A stretch of 64,000 nt of DNA from Bryopsis sp. KO-2023 (Eukaryota > Chlorophyta > Ulvophyceae > Bryopsidales > Bryopsidaceae), in contig BSYQ01000005.1 in assembly GCA_030272585.1 (NCBI GenBank), forward strand, positions 2,666,001 through 2,730,000, read 5' to 3'. A program made the translations under genes and the position numbers. Shown piece by piece: positions 1 to 13,063 of the stretch (within the stretch, counting starts at the first letter, position 1; each line of letters opens with the position of its first letter). The notes below the pieces were generated by a model, which was not told the DNA's origin, did no database searches, and saw nothing but the letters and a program-made list of their open reading frames with translations.

Positions 1-212
1 AGAGTTCTTTGGACGGAGCGTCACCGTCGGCGGCCGTTCACATGTCGTTTCGTTGGGCCTGCGCGCGACAACTCCGCGCCCCGAAAAACAAATTCTGATT
101 TCTGCCACCCTGCCCCATCAAGAACAAGAATGACTAACGCTCGAAGGTGCATTGAATCTGCGGATTTTCTGTAGTTGGAGAGCACTGGGCTCCAAGAAAG
201 CGTCAGGAGGCG

Positions 213-3200
213 ATGAAGAAACGTCAGAATGAACGACCTCGCGGCGGACAGTTGCCGATAAGCGCTTTTTTTGCTCCCACCGACCGAAACGCCGTATCCC
301 GCCGCCAAGCAGAGTCCGTGGGGGACCGGCGTCCAAAGCGACCGCGAACGGAATCACCAACTGCGGCTGGACCGAGGGAAGATCCGTTTTCGTCGGCGTC
401 GATTCAGCAAAGGAGGCTTCAGACTTCAGTGGAAGGGGGGTCAAACCATGGGATACCCGATAGAAAACCTCATCGTCGGGCGCTTGCGCAGCGGAAACTG
501 GTGGAAACGACAGAGCACAGATGGGAAGGGGGTGTGGACGGTGGGGAAAGAAGCGACAGTCGAAAGCCGCGGTCGAGGGGGCAATACACTCCGTTGGAAA
601 AGCAAGTCGTCAAGCTGAAAGAGGAGAACCCAGGGGTCGTGTTGCTTATCGAGGTGGGGGGTGGAAGATTTGGAAAGTGGAAATTCAACACTGGATAATT
701 TTTGGCCAATGGAATTCGGGCTGGAAATTAGTCGGTAGATTAGAAATAGGGATTGGGAGCACTCAGTTGTGCTGTGGATGGGGGCTTTTCGGCCTCCAAG
801 TGATTCTTCCCAAAAAATAAAAGTGTAAATGAAGACACTTCCAATACATTCTGAGAGGGAATTATATTTTTTTAATTAATGAAAAAACATTTTACTATGG
901 AAAAAAAACTGTATTCCGTTCTTTTCTTGTTTTTTCTTTCTCCAAAAAAATGCTGTTGGGCGTTTCCAGGATGGACTTTTTTTCTGGGCAGTTAATTCTT
1001 TTTCTTTTTCTTCTTGCTATTCTGAATATTAAAAATATTGCCTTGTTTTTTCTTCTTCTTTTTCAATTTTGTTTGTCGGCTGGCAGGTCGGATACAAGAT
1101 GAGATTTTTTGGTGAAGATGCTGAAATCGCTGCAAAGGTGTTCATTAGTTTTGTTTCTTTCCTATTTTTGGTATTATCAACTTTTTTTTTTTTTTGCCCT
1201 GTTCGATCAAAAGTGCACCACAATTCACTGCAGAGACTTTGAAATTTTGTCATTATGGAAATGGTGGAAAACTTTGTGTCATTTTTTTACCCCTGTTTTT
1301 TGGTGGAATGGGATTAGGAAGGCCGCATTCAAGCGATTATTGTTATCTTGTTGTTGACTGAGATTTCTCCAGCATGCGATTGAAATTAAAAATTAAATTC
1401 AATTTCTTTGCAGTGCTGCAACATTTATTGTTATCCGGACCACAATTTCATGACGGCTTCTTTCCCTGTACCCCGACTGCCAATTCACGTTCGAAGGTGG
1501 GGGTTTCTTCATGAACGAGTGAAAAGTCAGACATTGGTGGAAAAGAATTAACAATTGTTTTTGTAAGGATAGCCCAGAATGTCCCGTGTCGCATTGGTTG
1601 GGCTGGCAATATCAGGGGGAAAAAAGAATTAAGAAAACAAGATTAGAAAGAAAGTATGGAATTCTGTGTGTGCGTTGGTTGTGCACTTGACTGGTTTACT
1701 CTTAATCCCGTATTTCAGCGGATTTTTCTGATTTTTTTTTTCATCCCTTGTTCTTGAAATAGACTGTCTTAAAAGATCAATTCATTTTTGTTCTTCTTGC
1801 GAAAATTTTCAAAATTGAACAGACTGGTGGAAAATGGCCACAAAGTTGGAGTGGTTCGACAAACGGAATCCGCGGCAGCCAAAGCCGTCAGTCAAAACAA
1901 AAACTCCGTTTTCGAGAGGAAACTGGTGGCCATGCACACCAGGGCCACGCTGGACGGCGGAGAAGTGTTTGAAAATGGGATGGACTATGGCCAAGGGGAC
2001 TCCTCCAGCGACGTTCCTTCCAATCATCTACTGTGTCTGGCCCGACAGGGGGAACAAATCGGAATGGTGGCCGTGGAAAGCAGCACTGGGGATGTGCGAT
2101 ATGGAACTTGTGGGTACGAGAGATTACCCCTTGATGTTTGATTGTTTTTTGTTTTTTTTGAGGCTTGATTTACATCCCAAATATATATATATATATAGAA
2201 CATCTTTTCTCCAGGGCCATTCTTGCGATCAAACATAAAAGGAAAGAAGCAAGTAAAGCAAAGAAAAAAATGCCCAGAATGTGAATCCGCGCACAGATTC
2301 CAGAAAAATAATCAAAAAGGGGGGGGGGAACAACATATCGTATAAATGTATATTAATAATCTACATCGATTGTCATATTTTGGATTGTATACATATGCAT
2401 TAATATTCTACAACACTTGCCATAATTGCGAGTCTTCCTCTTATCTATGTCACTCCTATTTTCTTTATTTCTTTTTTTTTCCCCCAAAATTGCAGGGTGG
2501 ATATCACAGATCACGACTTCCTTTCCATGTTTCTGAGAATATCGCCCAGGGAGCTTCTGGTTTCGACCGATGTGGGGAAGAGGTTCGAAAAACTTCTCAA
2601 GCGATGCATGGCGACGGTCCCTGGGGCCAGAATTGAGGGAGTCTCTATGGCAGACTACAAGGAAAACAGAGTGGTGGAACAATTGGCTAATTTTTATGGT
2701 GGGATGGAGAGAAAATATATATCGCATTAGAAAAATATTGAGCCAGCAATCCCTACATATTACAACGATCTTGTTTCTTCCTTTGAAAAAAGAAATGGGC
2801 AGCAGCTTAAATTTTTTCCCCATTTCCTTTGAAAACAGGAAGGGCAGCAGCAACTATCTAAGTCTTTCAGTTTCCTTTTATCCCAAGCGTGTGGTTTTTT
2901 CCTGTCGAAAGTTATTTTTGTTTTTGTTTTTTAAACAGGTGATGCTGGGACAGGTGCTTTGGAAACGGTCTTATCGTTTCCTAGAGTGGTGTTGGTGGCA
3001 TTGTGTGCTGCGAAAGACTACTTGCAACAGTTTGGGGTGGACTCCGTTATCAAAATGGGCTCAACCTTCCAGCCCCTGGAATCCTTCGAGGAAATGCAAT
3101 TGTCCGCAAACGCCCTGCAGCAACTGGAAGTTCTACAGAACAATCATAATGGCGGGCCCAAGGTAAAGATATTTCCGTGTGTTCGATGTGTTTTTTTTTT

Positions 3201-6020
3201 GGTTTTTTTTCTGGCACCACTACTGGTATGATTAGCATTATCCAGGTTTTTAATCTCTCTTCTTTTTTTTGAAAGGGTAGTTTGCTCCAGCTGATGAATG
3301 GGACTCGTACTGCGTTCGGAAATCGATTGTTGCGATATTGGCTTTCTCATCCTCTGACAGACTTGGGCCTGATTCGAGAAAGAATCGATGCTGTCGAGGA
3401 ACTCTCGAAAACCTCCAACGGTAAACACATGATAAACATGCAGTTTTTACTTTCTTTCTTTATATATACATATTTTTTTAATTATCAAATTAGTTTAAAG
3501 TATTTGCATGTATATTTTTACGTTTTCATTTGGGTGAGTTTTTTTGCGGATGAGGGGTGGAAACTGTCAGAAGGATATCCAAAATAGAAAGGGAAAAAAC
3601 ACACACCTTTCAGCGAAACCCCTCCTAGTGTTGGTGCGTTCCTCCAGCAACCTAACAGGAAAAAAGTGCATCACAATAGGCTGGTTTTTGCAATTTTGGG
3701 GTGATGGTGTGAAAGGATTCATATTTTAGCAGATTATCGGTCATATGTCAACCTTTAAATGAAAAATCATCCAATTATATGCCATTAATAATCCATACAA
3801 GATGAGCTACACCTTGCTAGAGTGGTTCGGCATGCCACAGCAAGAACAGGGTAAAGCAGCCGCCTGGTTGTACAAATGTGTTTTTTGGCCTCCATATCAT
3901 ATCTTTTCAGAAGGAAAAAAATCGTTTTAAAAACAAGCTTGTTTGATCATCCAGGTGTTTTGGGGAGTGTTCCCATGGTCCTTCCACGATTGCCCGATTT
4001 GGAGAGAGGCCTTACACGGATCCTCCACAAGTCGGCCTCGCCGAAAGAATTTGTCGATGTGCTGCAGGTACGCAGCAGATTTACTCGGCATAATGTCGAC
4101 AAGAAGAAATTCTGGCTCTCCTGTTTCTTCCAGGAAACTGTTTTTTTTCTTCTTAGTTTGTGGTTGATTGGAGGGGTTTTTCTCGTCCCAACGCAATTCT
4201 TTCTCTCGGATTTCCTTAAAACGACCCACTTTTGCATCGCTGTTCACAGATCGATTCACCGATGGTCCAAAAATTTGAAATTTTTTTGTTTTCATTCCTG
4301 TCTCGAAATTTTGCTTTTGCCGAGAGTTTTGTTTTTGAATTTCATTTTTTTTTTTCGTTTTTTTTTTTTTCGAGTTTCAATTCTTTTTTCATGTTTTTTG
4401 TTTTAATTAATTTTTTTTTTTCGTTCCAGGGGTTGCGGCTGGTTTGCGAGAATCTATCGCCGACATCCTCAAAGCATGAGGAAACCATAAAATCCCTCCT
4501 TTTGAACTCCCTTCTAGAATCGGCATCCAGTCCAGATATTTTCCACTTGGCCCGAGAAATGCTGGCGTCCATCGACGTAGCCAAAGCAAAAGATAACGAT
4601 TCCGTGGAAATGTTTGTAAGGGAAGATCGATTTCCTGAGGTTATCGGCGCGAAGCTCCGTGTTCGGAATGCCGAAAAACAATTGGAGGTGATTCCAGTAG
4701 CCAAAAAAAAAAGCACGAAAAATAGAAGCAATGAGCCTTGTGTTGATGTGCTAAGTAAACGGGCATTTTGAAAAAGAAATTAATCGAACACGAATATTTT
4801 TTTGCATTAATTGAACAGCAGGAGCCCTCACTTATTCAGGACATTTTTTTTCTCTTTTTTCTCATCAACACTGACCTGGATTTTCATTCTTTTTATGTTT
4901 TTTATGTTTTTGTTTTTTTCTGACAGCGAATTTTACCACAATTGGCAAAGCAAGTGAGGATGTGTAAATTGAGCTACGTTTCAATCCAAAACCAAGGCCA
5001 CCATTTGGTCGAACTCCCTAAGGGTCATAAGCAGGTCCCTACCACGTGGTCGAAAATTTGCGGCACAAAGAAAGTCGACAGGTGAGAACTAAACTCCTGT
5101 TTATATTTTCCTTCCTCACCCCCCCCCCAAAAAAAAAAAATTCAGGGAAAAAAAAATTCTGTGCATGTAGAAGTCACCTGAAGTCCGAGAAAGGGGATGG
5201 GCTCCAGCAGGAAATTCCTGATTTCTCTGTGTAAAGACGATGTTGAACAAACAGAGGCATGGGGGTTTTATTGGTTTGATTAGCGAAATCATTGAGTTTT
5301 ATTCTCGTAGTCGTCTAAGCAATGCTAAATTGTTAAGTGTCGAAGAAAGGGTTGCATAACATGGATTTCCTGTGTTGCGGTGATGTTTTTGTTTTTTTTA
5401 AATCCTTTCCAGATATCACCCTCCAGAAGTAAAACAGGGAATTCAAGAGTTGGAGCTGGCCCAGGACGAACTCAATATCGCAGCCCGAAAAACCTGGTCG
5501 GATTTTCTGTCAGAATTCTCTCAACATTACGCCACGTGTCGATCTGCGGTCCAAGCGTTGGCAGCTCTGGATATTCTGCAAGGATTTTCCTTGATGGCTC
5601 AATCCCCTGGCTATTCCAAACCGAATCTGGTGGGCCCAGATGCACCCCCACAACTGATCGTCAAGGCTGGTAAGCACCCCGTTTTGGATGGTTTGTTGGA
5701 CGGTGGGGCGGTTGCCAATGATGTGGAGCTGAGGTGGGACGGACAGAGAGGGGTGATCGTGACTGGGCCTAACATGGGTGGGAAGAGTTGCTACATCAAG
5801 TTGGCAGCATTGATGGTTATCATGGCCCAGGTGATTTCTTCTTTGACTTTTTTTTTTTTTTTTAGAATGGGGGGAGCAAGGGGCGGTATGCCCACTGAAA
5901 GCGAGGACTTGAACTCAGGTCTTAATTTCTGAATACCGCCTTGATTATCAAATATTTTTGTTCTGCCCTCTTTGTTTTTTTTTATATTTGGTCTTTTTTT
6001 TGGTATTCTTGGTCTGTTTT

Positions 6021-6061
<41 letters not shown>

Positions 6062-6884
6062 TTTTTTTTGGTCTACAAAGATTGATGATGAGTGGAAAGG
6101 GACCAGATGTCGATATGATTTTAGAACTGTGTTCCGTCGATTTCAGGTCGGCTCGTTCGTCCCTGCCGAATCCCTGTCCATGCATGCGTTCGATGCGATT
6201 TTCACACGAATGGGGGCTTCCGACAACATTCAAATGGGCAGAAGCACATTCTTAGAGGAGCTCTCCGACGCCGGCTCGATTCTCAACAATGCCACCGAGA
6301 AATCTCTTGTCGTTGTGGATGAATTGGGTAGAGGGACAGCCACACATGATGGCGTGGCCATAGCTCAAGCCACGCTGGGGTATCTTTTGAACGAAATCCA
6401 ATGCTTGACGTTGTTCGTGACTCATTACCCCGAAGTGTCGAAAATGGAGGTCCAATTCCCGGAGCGCCTTGCATCTTACCACATGGATTACATCAGAAAC
6501 GAAACTGCAGATGGAGGAGAACCTGCAAGGAAAGGTGTCGGGGAAAAGGAGTCGGTGGGTGGCTCAGACGGTAGGATTTTGTTTTTGTATCGACTGGTGA
6601 AAGGGGCGGCCGATAAGAGCTTCGGACTGAATGTGGCAAGGATGGCAAACCTGCCGAATTCGGTCGTAGATATGGCTGGGGAGAAAGCAGAGGAATTTCA
6701 GTGCTCGCAAGATGGCGACGGTAGACTCTCGTTCATTCGGAATTTGATGAGGGATTTTCGAGGGGGGAAATGGTCATGTGAGGGGGAAGCTCCAAGCAAC
6801 GAGTGGGTGACCAGTGTCGTAAACGAGGCTCGAAAGTATGCAAAGATACAACCAGTGGTAGATTGTGAGATGAGGGATCCTTGA
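213..6884 (+). CDS. MSH3: DNA mismatch repair protein MSH3 (MutS homologue), 12 exons
   Basis: MSH3 pairs with MSH2 (MutS-beta) in the nucleus and recognises insertion/deletion loops. Exons: 213-653, 1087-1137, 1414-1496, 1823-2113, 2496-2698, 2939-3162, 3276-3420, 3955-4067, 4430-4687, 4927-5081, 5413-5830, 6147-6884. They sum to 3120 nt (1039 aa) with every phase consistent. Seen: a PCNA-binding box QLPISAFF at residues 13-20; a basic, low-complexity N-terminus; the mismatch-binding domain with [12 protein letters not shown] and FMTASF; the ATPase with Walker A GPNMGGKS, Walker B DELGRGT and the THYPE switch histidine. The RFFGEDAE version of domain I is typical of MSH3, and residues around the phenylalanine differ from MSH6. 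Length is normal for the family. Intron acceptors follow long T runs; the intron before the last exon carries a TCTG microsatellite. No breaks were found. The identification is firm; exact junctions of the smallest exons (51 and 83 nt) rest on homology and phase. Confidence 0.95.
6021..6056. repeat. (TCTG)9 tetranucleotide microsatellite in an MSH3 intron
   Basis: Nine uninterrupted TCTG units lie in the intron between the Walker A exon and the last exon of MSH3, preceded by T-rich sequence. It does not overlap the splice sites. Confidence 0.95.
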
Positions 6885-7456
6885 TTTCTGTAGTTTTCAT
6901 GTATGCTAGTTTCTTTATTGGCTTGGGGTGTCTGTCTTCTGGGATTGTCCTTTTTCTTTTTGTCGGAGCAATGGCATCAGACACGGACCAACAAAAACGA
7001 TGTCCGGTCTTTTTGACCAATCCAAGCAAACATCCCTCAGCATGCCTTTCCACCCTTTTCACCTTTCTCCTTCACTCCATAGAATGTGTTGGAGGAGGCT
7101 TGCCGAGAAGTTTCGATGAGTTTTCTGGTGCATGTGTCCTTGACCAACACCAAGAATTACAAACCGAGAGGTCACCATCTCTGATTGGAAGATTAAGTCC
7201 GCACAAATCGGAAATCGGATGCGTCTTGTGTCCGCGCATTTCCACCCACCCGACTGCCCCACCTCTGCTGAAGTCATCTAGCGTCCTGTAAGTGGTTTGT
7301 CAAGAAGCAAACAAACAAACATCAATTATCAAGAAGCTCTTTGGGCAGCTCTGCTGAGATTATAAACGACGAATTGATGCAAATCCAGCCCATTTCGTCA
7401 GCTACACAAACCAACAAGAACCGCGGCGGAACGAATCCGACACAGTATCCTTTGCA
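6885..7456. other. Intergenic stretch between MSH3 and the FG-GAP gene
   Basis: The 572 bases after the MSH3 stop hold no ORF with recognisable content. They must contain the MSH3 3' end and the promoter and leader of the downstream gene; no clear signal was picked out. Confidence 0.6.
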
Positions 7457-9807
7457 ATGCTGTCTACACGTTTGCTCGTGCTGCTGCTATGCGCCACAGC
7501 ATTCGTTTCGATCGCTTACGCCGCCCCTCCCCCCCTTGGTGGTGCGAGGAAGAGTTTCTTGAGTTGAGCGTTACGCCGTGTAGAAAGAAACGTCTTCCGC
7601 ACTTCTGAACTTTAAGTATTGGATTTTGTTTTTCCCAGGTAGCGCAGGTCTACGTCGCACAAAGGCAACTACGAAAGTGGTGTACGGAGAGGTAAGGAAA
7701 TTCATCGTGTTTCTTTTCGGGTTATTGCTCAAGGCAAGCACTTCCACGCTGCCGAGTGGGATTTCACGGAAGTGGCATGAATATTATAAAAAACCTGCCC
7801 CTTTGCGCAAAGGCGACGTCGAAAACATAGTTTTGAACGTTTTCTTGGCAGCGATGTTTTACACGATGAGCGATTGGTCAAGTGTCTCATGATGAGGTGC
7901 ATTTATGCATGTGCAGCAATCAGGAAACCGTCAACGGAATCTGGAGGGCGCAGAGAAATACTTGCTCGGAGACTTCAATGGCGACGGAAGAACAGACATA
8001 CTCTCGTTTCGCGACAAATTTGTCGTGTTTTTAGCCAGTGTTAACGGAGCATTCGACGAAGAAGAAGTTTTTTCTGGTGACTGCTACGGAGGAAAATGCA
8101 GCGACATCATCTGGGGCACTTTCGCCGAAGATTTCAACGGTAATGGCGTGGCGGATATCCTGCACTTCGGAAAGAATCTCGATGTTTGGATTGCCAAGGG
8201 CAATGGCTCGTTCCACGAGCACCACAAGGCGTCGGCTGCTTCTTGCTATGGGCGTCCTTGCTGGGAGTTGCCGCCCGTCCATCTTGGCGATTTCGACGGA
8301 GATGGTATGACTGATATCATGCACTTGGGGCAGAACATAGACGTCTGGTTGGCGAAGGGAGACGGCACGTTCAAAACTTTCGAGTGGACGGAGGACGTCT
8401 GCTATGGACGCCCGTGCTGGGAACTACCTCGCGTCTTTGCTGGGGATTTCAATGGTGACGCAGTGACTGACATCCTCAACATAGGCTACAATCTCGACGT
8501 GTGGCTCTCCGAGGTAAGTGAAATCTATCCTTTTCCTTCCAACGAAGAAAACTGCTTCTGGAATGAACCTTGCACTACAGTTGAGCATTCTTATTCAAAA
8601 AAAACCCACCCATTCTTCTTGATCTTGATATTTTTTTAGCTTTCTTGGTCAAGTTAATTGTGCTGTTTTGGCTCAAGGGCAATGGACATTTCGGGAGCCA
8701 ACACTACACAGATGGTGGGTGTTACGGCGGATCGTGCGAGAAGATGTGGAAAGTTTTTGTTGGAGATTTTGACGGAGATGGCAAGACTGATGTGTTGAAT
8801 CTTGGAGATGGCTTGGATGTTTGGCTGTCCAAGGTCGGTGCGATTTTCTTGCAAATTTCTGGTGGAATTTTGATTCTTTCCACATCGTGATACTTCTATG
8901 CCTGGTGAAAGCTTATCGCTGGAGCATTCAAAGAAAAGCCAGAATTGTTGTGGTGCTGATAGAACCTGGTGTGACTCTCGGCGGGGAAAACTGTTTGATT
9001 TGCCTGTCGAATCTCATACTACAGTTTTTAACCACCCTGCAGGGAAAAATATACATCAGACTTCAAACTCAGGCAGTCAGGAATACTTTATGATGACTGG
9101 ATATCCAACGTTGATTGGCTGATTTGTATGCATCAAATCCTGCCATGCCAGGAGCTTCCATAGTCTGACGTTTTAATTCTGTAGAAGGACCTCATCATCG
9201 CTTTCTTTTGTTGTTTCTGTCATATTCTAAAAGGGAGACGGGACTTTCCACGGAGTGAAATGGACTTCAGGAGTGTGCGATGGCCCATGCTACAGTATGT
9301 CTCGCACCGCAATTGCTGATTTTGATGGGGACAGCAGCATGGATGTGTTGAACATTGGAACAAGTTTGGATGTTTTCCTCTCGAAAGGAGATGGAACCTT
9401 CAAACCAAGGTGAGCAGTCGGCTGTACTTAGGGGTACAATTTCAACTTTTGTTTTTTTGTGTTTTTTTTGGGGGGGGGTTGAATGGTTCTGCTTCCACAA
9501 AAGAATGGCATGAATCTATGATACATGGAAATTAAAGTTGTATTGGATATGTTAATGCCGAGCATTTGTGCTGGGTTTTTTTTTTCACAGAGTCTCCACA
9601 TCGTGCGGGGAAGATTGCAAGCATTGCACCTGCGTGAAATCAGTTCGAACGGGGGATTTCAATGGCGATGGCAACGCAGATGCAGTTGGGTTCAGCCAAG
9701 ACGGGGAACTCGTTGTTGTTTGGCTGTCGAAAGGAGACGGTACTTTCTCGGAACCCGAGGTGGTGTTGAACGGGGATTATCGAGACGCGGGCCACCTCCC
9801 AGAGTAG
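7457..9807 (+). CDS. Secreted FG-GAP/VCBS repeat protein, six exons
   Basis: Exons 7457-7538, 7639-7691, 7917-8513, 8678-8833, 9234-9409 and 9591-9807 join in phase to 426 aa. Residues 1 to about 23 are a signal peptide (Leu-rich core, end AYA). The rest is seven repeats of about 50 aa, each with a calcium-loop motif of the form DFxGDGxxD (GDFNGDGRTD, EDFNGNGVAD, GDFDGDGMTD, GDFNGDAVTD, GDFDGDGKTD, ADFDGDSSMD, GDFNGDGNAD) followed by DVWL(S/A)K-GDGTF. Most repeats also carry a CYGxxC pair, probably a disulphide. FG-GAP repeats of this kind fold into a beta-propeller like the integrin alpha head, so a calcium-dependent extracellular binding role is inferred; the ligand is unknown. No transmembrane segment follows, so the product is probably secreted. 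The introns flanking exon 4 are phase 0 at the same point of the repeat (after DVWLSK/E). Confidence 0.85.
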
Positions 9808-11081
9808 ACTTCCTGCAGAAAGAGTCTGGAGAGGAAACTCTGAGATTTCATAGTTCGGCCGTCGAATGCCTATTTGGGCCTATTCGGTTCAGGAAAACTG
9901 AGACACCGAACTTGATTTGCGTTTCGCCAGGACGCCCCAACGCTGTGATTCTTCCCTCAGCAAATTTTTGATCTTCTGGTGGCTAGGATTCTTTTTTTTG
10001 TAAGGATTGATAACTTGAAATGGGGCACCCTTGATCACTTGCAAGCACCAAGTCACACTGGCGGATCTAGAATTTTGGAGGTGCGTGTGCGTTCGAAAAG
10101 TTTTACTGTATCTGAACGTTCCCCCACCATCACCCCCCCTGCACTGTATTCCGGACACAAAAACAAAGATTAAAAACACTGACCAAGACGGGGTTGCGCG
10201 CGCTCTCCTGCGCTCCGCCCCTGACTAAGTCCCACCCAGCAAACCAGAAGCGCAAAATTTCAGGGCGTCGCCCGCCATGTTACGCTCAGTGGCAATAGAG
10301 TCCGAATCGTGGTGGATGGCCTCACACAGAACTCGCAGACAGAAACAAATGGAGGGAGCAGTTCTCTTTTTTGCTGACTGTCGGCGCAGAATAGACTTTG
10401 AATGGCGGCTCTTCACAGCAGCTTGATACAGACATTGACACTTCCGTATCTCTCCCAGAACTCTTCCTTGGTTCTTTTTAAGCTTTTGTTTTGGGGGGAG
10501 GAGTGGTAGGCTGCGCTGTCGGTCGGGCTCTGTTTTGGTGGGCGACTGACGCATAGTAGTTCCCGCGCGTCGCTTCGCAAGTGAGCATACGACTCGAGTT
10601 TCTCAACTTTCTTTTACGCCCCTCGCTCCAGGCGACTTGTGCTGTTTGCTGCATTCGCCACCATGCAGACGAGAAAGTCAGAAACATGGCGTTGACTGGC
10701 TATTGCTACAGCCCGCCACTTCGAGCGGTTTATTGTTGGCCGTTGCTTCACACGCGCGCATTTTGTCTTAAAACAATGTCGATGCCTTTGTTGTCGCGAA
10801 GCGTCATTCAATACTTTTTAAGGCTGTCGCCGCCTGATACCGAAAGCATTGCGGGCTCTTTTTTCCACTGTAGGTTTCAAAAAACGGTTTTTGAGCTTTC
10901 GTCTCTCGACGCAATCACCAATTTAGTTGTCGAAAAGCTTGAAACATGATGCGTTGGTGGCGTCCGTGGAAAGTTCGTATTTTCGTTCCTTCGAATTTTC
11001 AACCACTTTATCAAGAACAAAAAAGCACACGACCAGATAAGTGAAAAAGCCCAGTATGTTCGCCAGGTGTGTGTATAGAGA
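9808..11081. other. Intergenic, no supported gene
   Basis: About 1.3 kb. An open frame at 10581-10949 exists, but its composition and lack of any motif or splice context give no reason to call it a gene. GC is somewhat higher at 10250-10750 than in the surrounding T-rich DNA. Confidence 0.5.
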
Positions 11082-12526
11082 ATGGGCGGGGATTCATACG
11101 AAGGGAGCTCCTCCTCATGCGATTCGACGGACTTTGATATTGAGATGCTGGACCTCTACACCTCCAGAGTTGATCGTTGTCGACGGTGAGCTCCACCCTC
11201 TTCGAGAGTTTCCATTTCTCCAGCTACGAAAACACAAAAAAAGCACAGCCATATATCCGTTTGTGCTGAAATGTAGATCCCGCGAGAAACTGAGAAAACT
11301 CGCGCGGAAGCACAACGTCTGTCTGGCGGAGATTGACAGGGAGAGTGCAAACATCAAGGCTGTGAAAAACGCGGCGCTGGAAGCTGTCGAAGCGAAGAGA
11401 CGAGTCCTTGAGGCAGAACTGAACCGAAGGTAACTTTCCCAGCTTAGTCTCGATTGCAAAGTCACGCTGTGCGTTTCGTTCCACGTTTTTTTGCGCTGCA
11501 CAAATGCGAAGGTACTCTGCGGCGGTCGCTGCTATCATGTTGAACACTGAGGAAAGAAAACTTCCTTTGAAGAGACGCAAAAACGCCTTGAAACGTTCTC
11601 AGCATAGAATTGATGCCAGCATGGAAGCCCTGGAGCAAAAAATGATTCAGAGGCAGCAAAAGTTTCTTCACAACTATGTGCAGCTGCTCAACGTAATCGC
11701 ACGCACCACCAGAAAAAACTTATTGCCCAGCTTCAGCACACACATGCTTTCATAGTTTTGAACGGGTCGACTTTGGCCGAGGAAAAGAAGAAATCGAAAT
11801 TGTGTGGAGGGCAGTCTTGTGATTCTGAAATTTTTTGAATGGTAGGATATTGATGGGGTTATTGAGGGCTCCTCGAGACTCGTGAATCTGGAGAACATCC
11901 CCAGGACGGGAAGGAGGTCGGCTGCTCTCGAGGACTTTAGAAACCTTACATTGAAGTCGACCAACGTGTACAATAAGAAAACTGCCAAGCATGAGGTTAG
12001 TCTAATGGTTCCTCTTTTGCAAATAGTGTGCATGAGAAAAGTTCGATACAAATGCAAGGAATGAAGCATTCTTTTCAAATTGATGGTTATGGTATGTTTG
12101 ACTTTTTTGGGATTTGTGGGCTCTCCTTCGCTCAGTTCTTTTTCAGTTTCTGTTGACTCTTTTGCTTTTTCATGATCGCTTCCGTCCTCTGTCTTCCAAG
12201 TGTCTTGAGACAAGCTTATGTTTAATGAGCCACAGTCTCGCTGCATTTTGACACTGGCCAGTGGTCGCAGAAATTTTGGGACAAACGACCCAACAACCGA
12301 CGCAAAAGAAATGGCTGCAACAAGACACAGATACAAATGTTTTGCAATTGAACTTTCCGACGCAAGGCCCATCGAAAACCACTCGCCAGTCGGATGCTAA
12401 AACACTATTTAGATGGAGATGAAGGTCGCCTTGTGTCTGAGAATGATTTTTGCCCCACAGGATTTGGATGGTCTCCATGCTTTGATGAAATGCTCTAATC
12501 TGCTGGGAGATGATCTGTCGGATTAA
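11082..12526 (+). CDS. Putative multi-exon gene encoding a charged coiled-coil protein (tentative model)
   Basis: Not recognised. The first three exons fit well: 11082-11185 (starts MGGDSYEGSSSS), 11277-11429 and 11512-11692, all phase-consistent. They encode a Lys/Arg/Glu/Ala-rich helix (LARKHNVCLAEIDRESANI... and a second basic stretch with RKNALKRSQHRIDASMEALEQ) likely to be a coiled coil. Downstream, coding-looking pieces appear at about 11737-11840, 11850-11997, 12218-12400 and a terminal piece at 12463-12526 after an obvious acceptor, but the junctions between them cannot be fixed. A 44-bp intron (11693-11736) would be needed after exon 3; reading through instead stops at 11755. No catalytic motif is visible. 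Both the far end and the intron set may be wrong. Confidence 0.4.
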
Positions 12527-13063
12527 GTTGCTCGACAGAAAATCTTACCTCATATTCGAGCGAGTTGAACGGCGTTGGAAAACGTTTTTAAACAAGTTGT
12601 TGCCGATTATGATGTAAGGGCCGCTGAAGGGCAATCAATCGCCCACACTTAGAAAATGCTGTGTTCGATCTTTTTTTCCACACATAATGGTCAATCGTTG
12701 AATAGAGAACCTTCTCTATTCTCAGGAAAGGCTGCAATCGTTTCGCTGATTTTGGCATGTCCAACAAAAAAGTCTTTCAAACATTCGCCGCCAACCCATT
12801 CTGTACTTCGCCAACTCGTCTTTGAGTAGACGAGGGATGTGGTTGTGACCTTCTCCCTACCAATTTTTTCCACAAGTGCACTGGAGATGTCTGTTGCCAG
12901 CAGCAGAGTTACATCAGTCCCGATTTATGACCTGTGCTTGCCAACACATACACACCGAACATGTGGAAGCTTTATTTTCTTGACCCACCTGAACGAATAC
13001 CGAAAATAACAAAGCCTCAGTCGAATAGGAAGGCACATCGCGAGATCGCAAGAAGATCGAAAT
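12527..13063. other. Intergenic, nothing recognised
   Basis: About 540 bases with no convincing exon on either strand. It should contain the promoter of the small secreted protein that follows. Confidence 0.5.

Noticed and set aside
10581-10949. 123-codon plus-strand open frame
   Set aside because: No signal peptide, motif or splice context, and the amino-acid pattern looks random.
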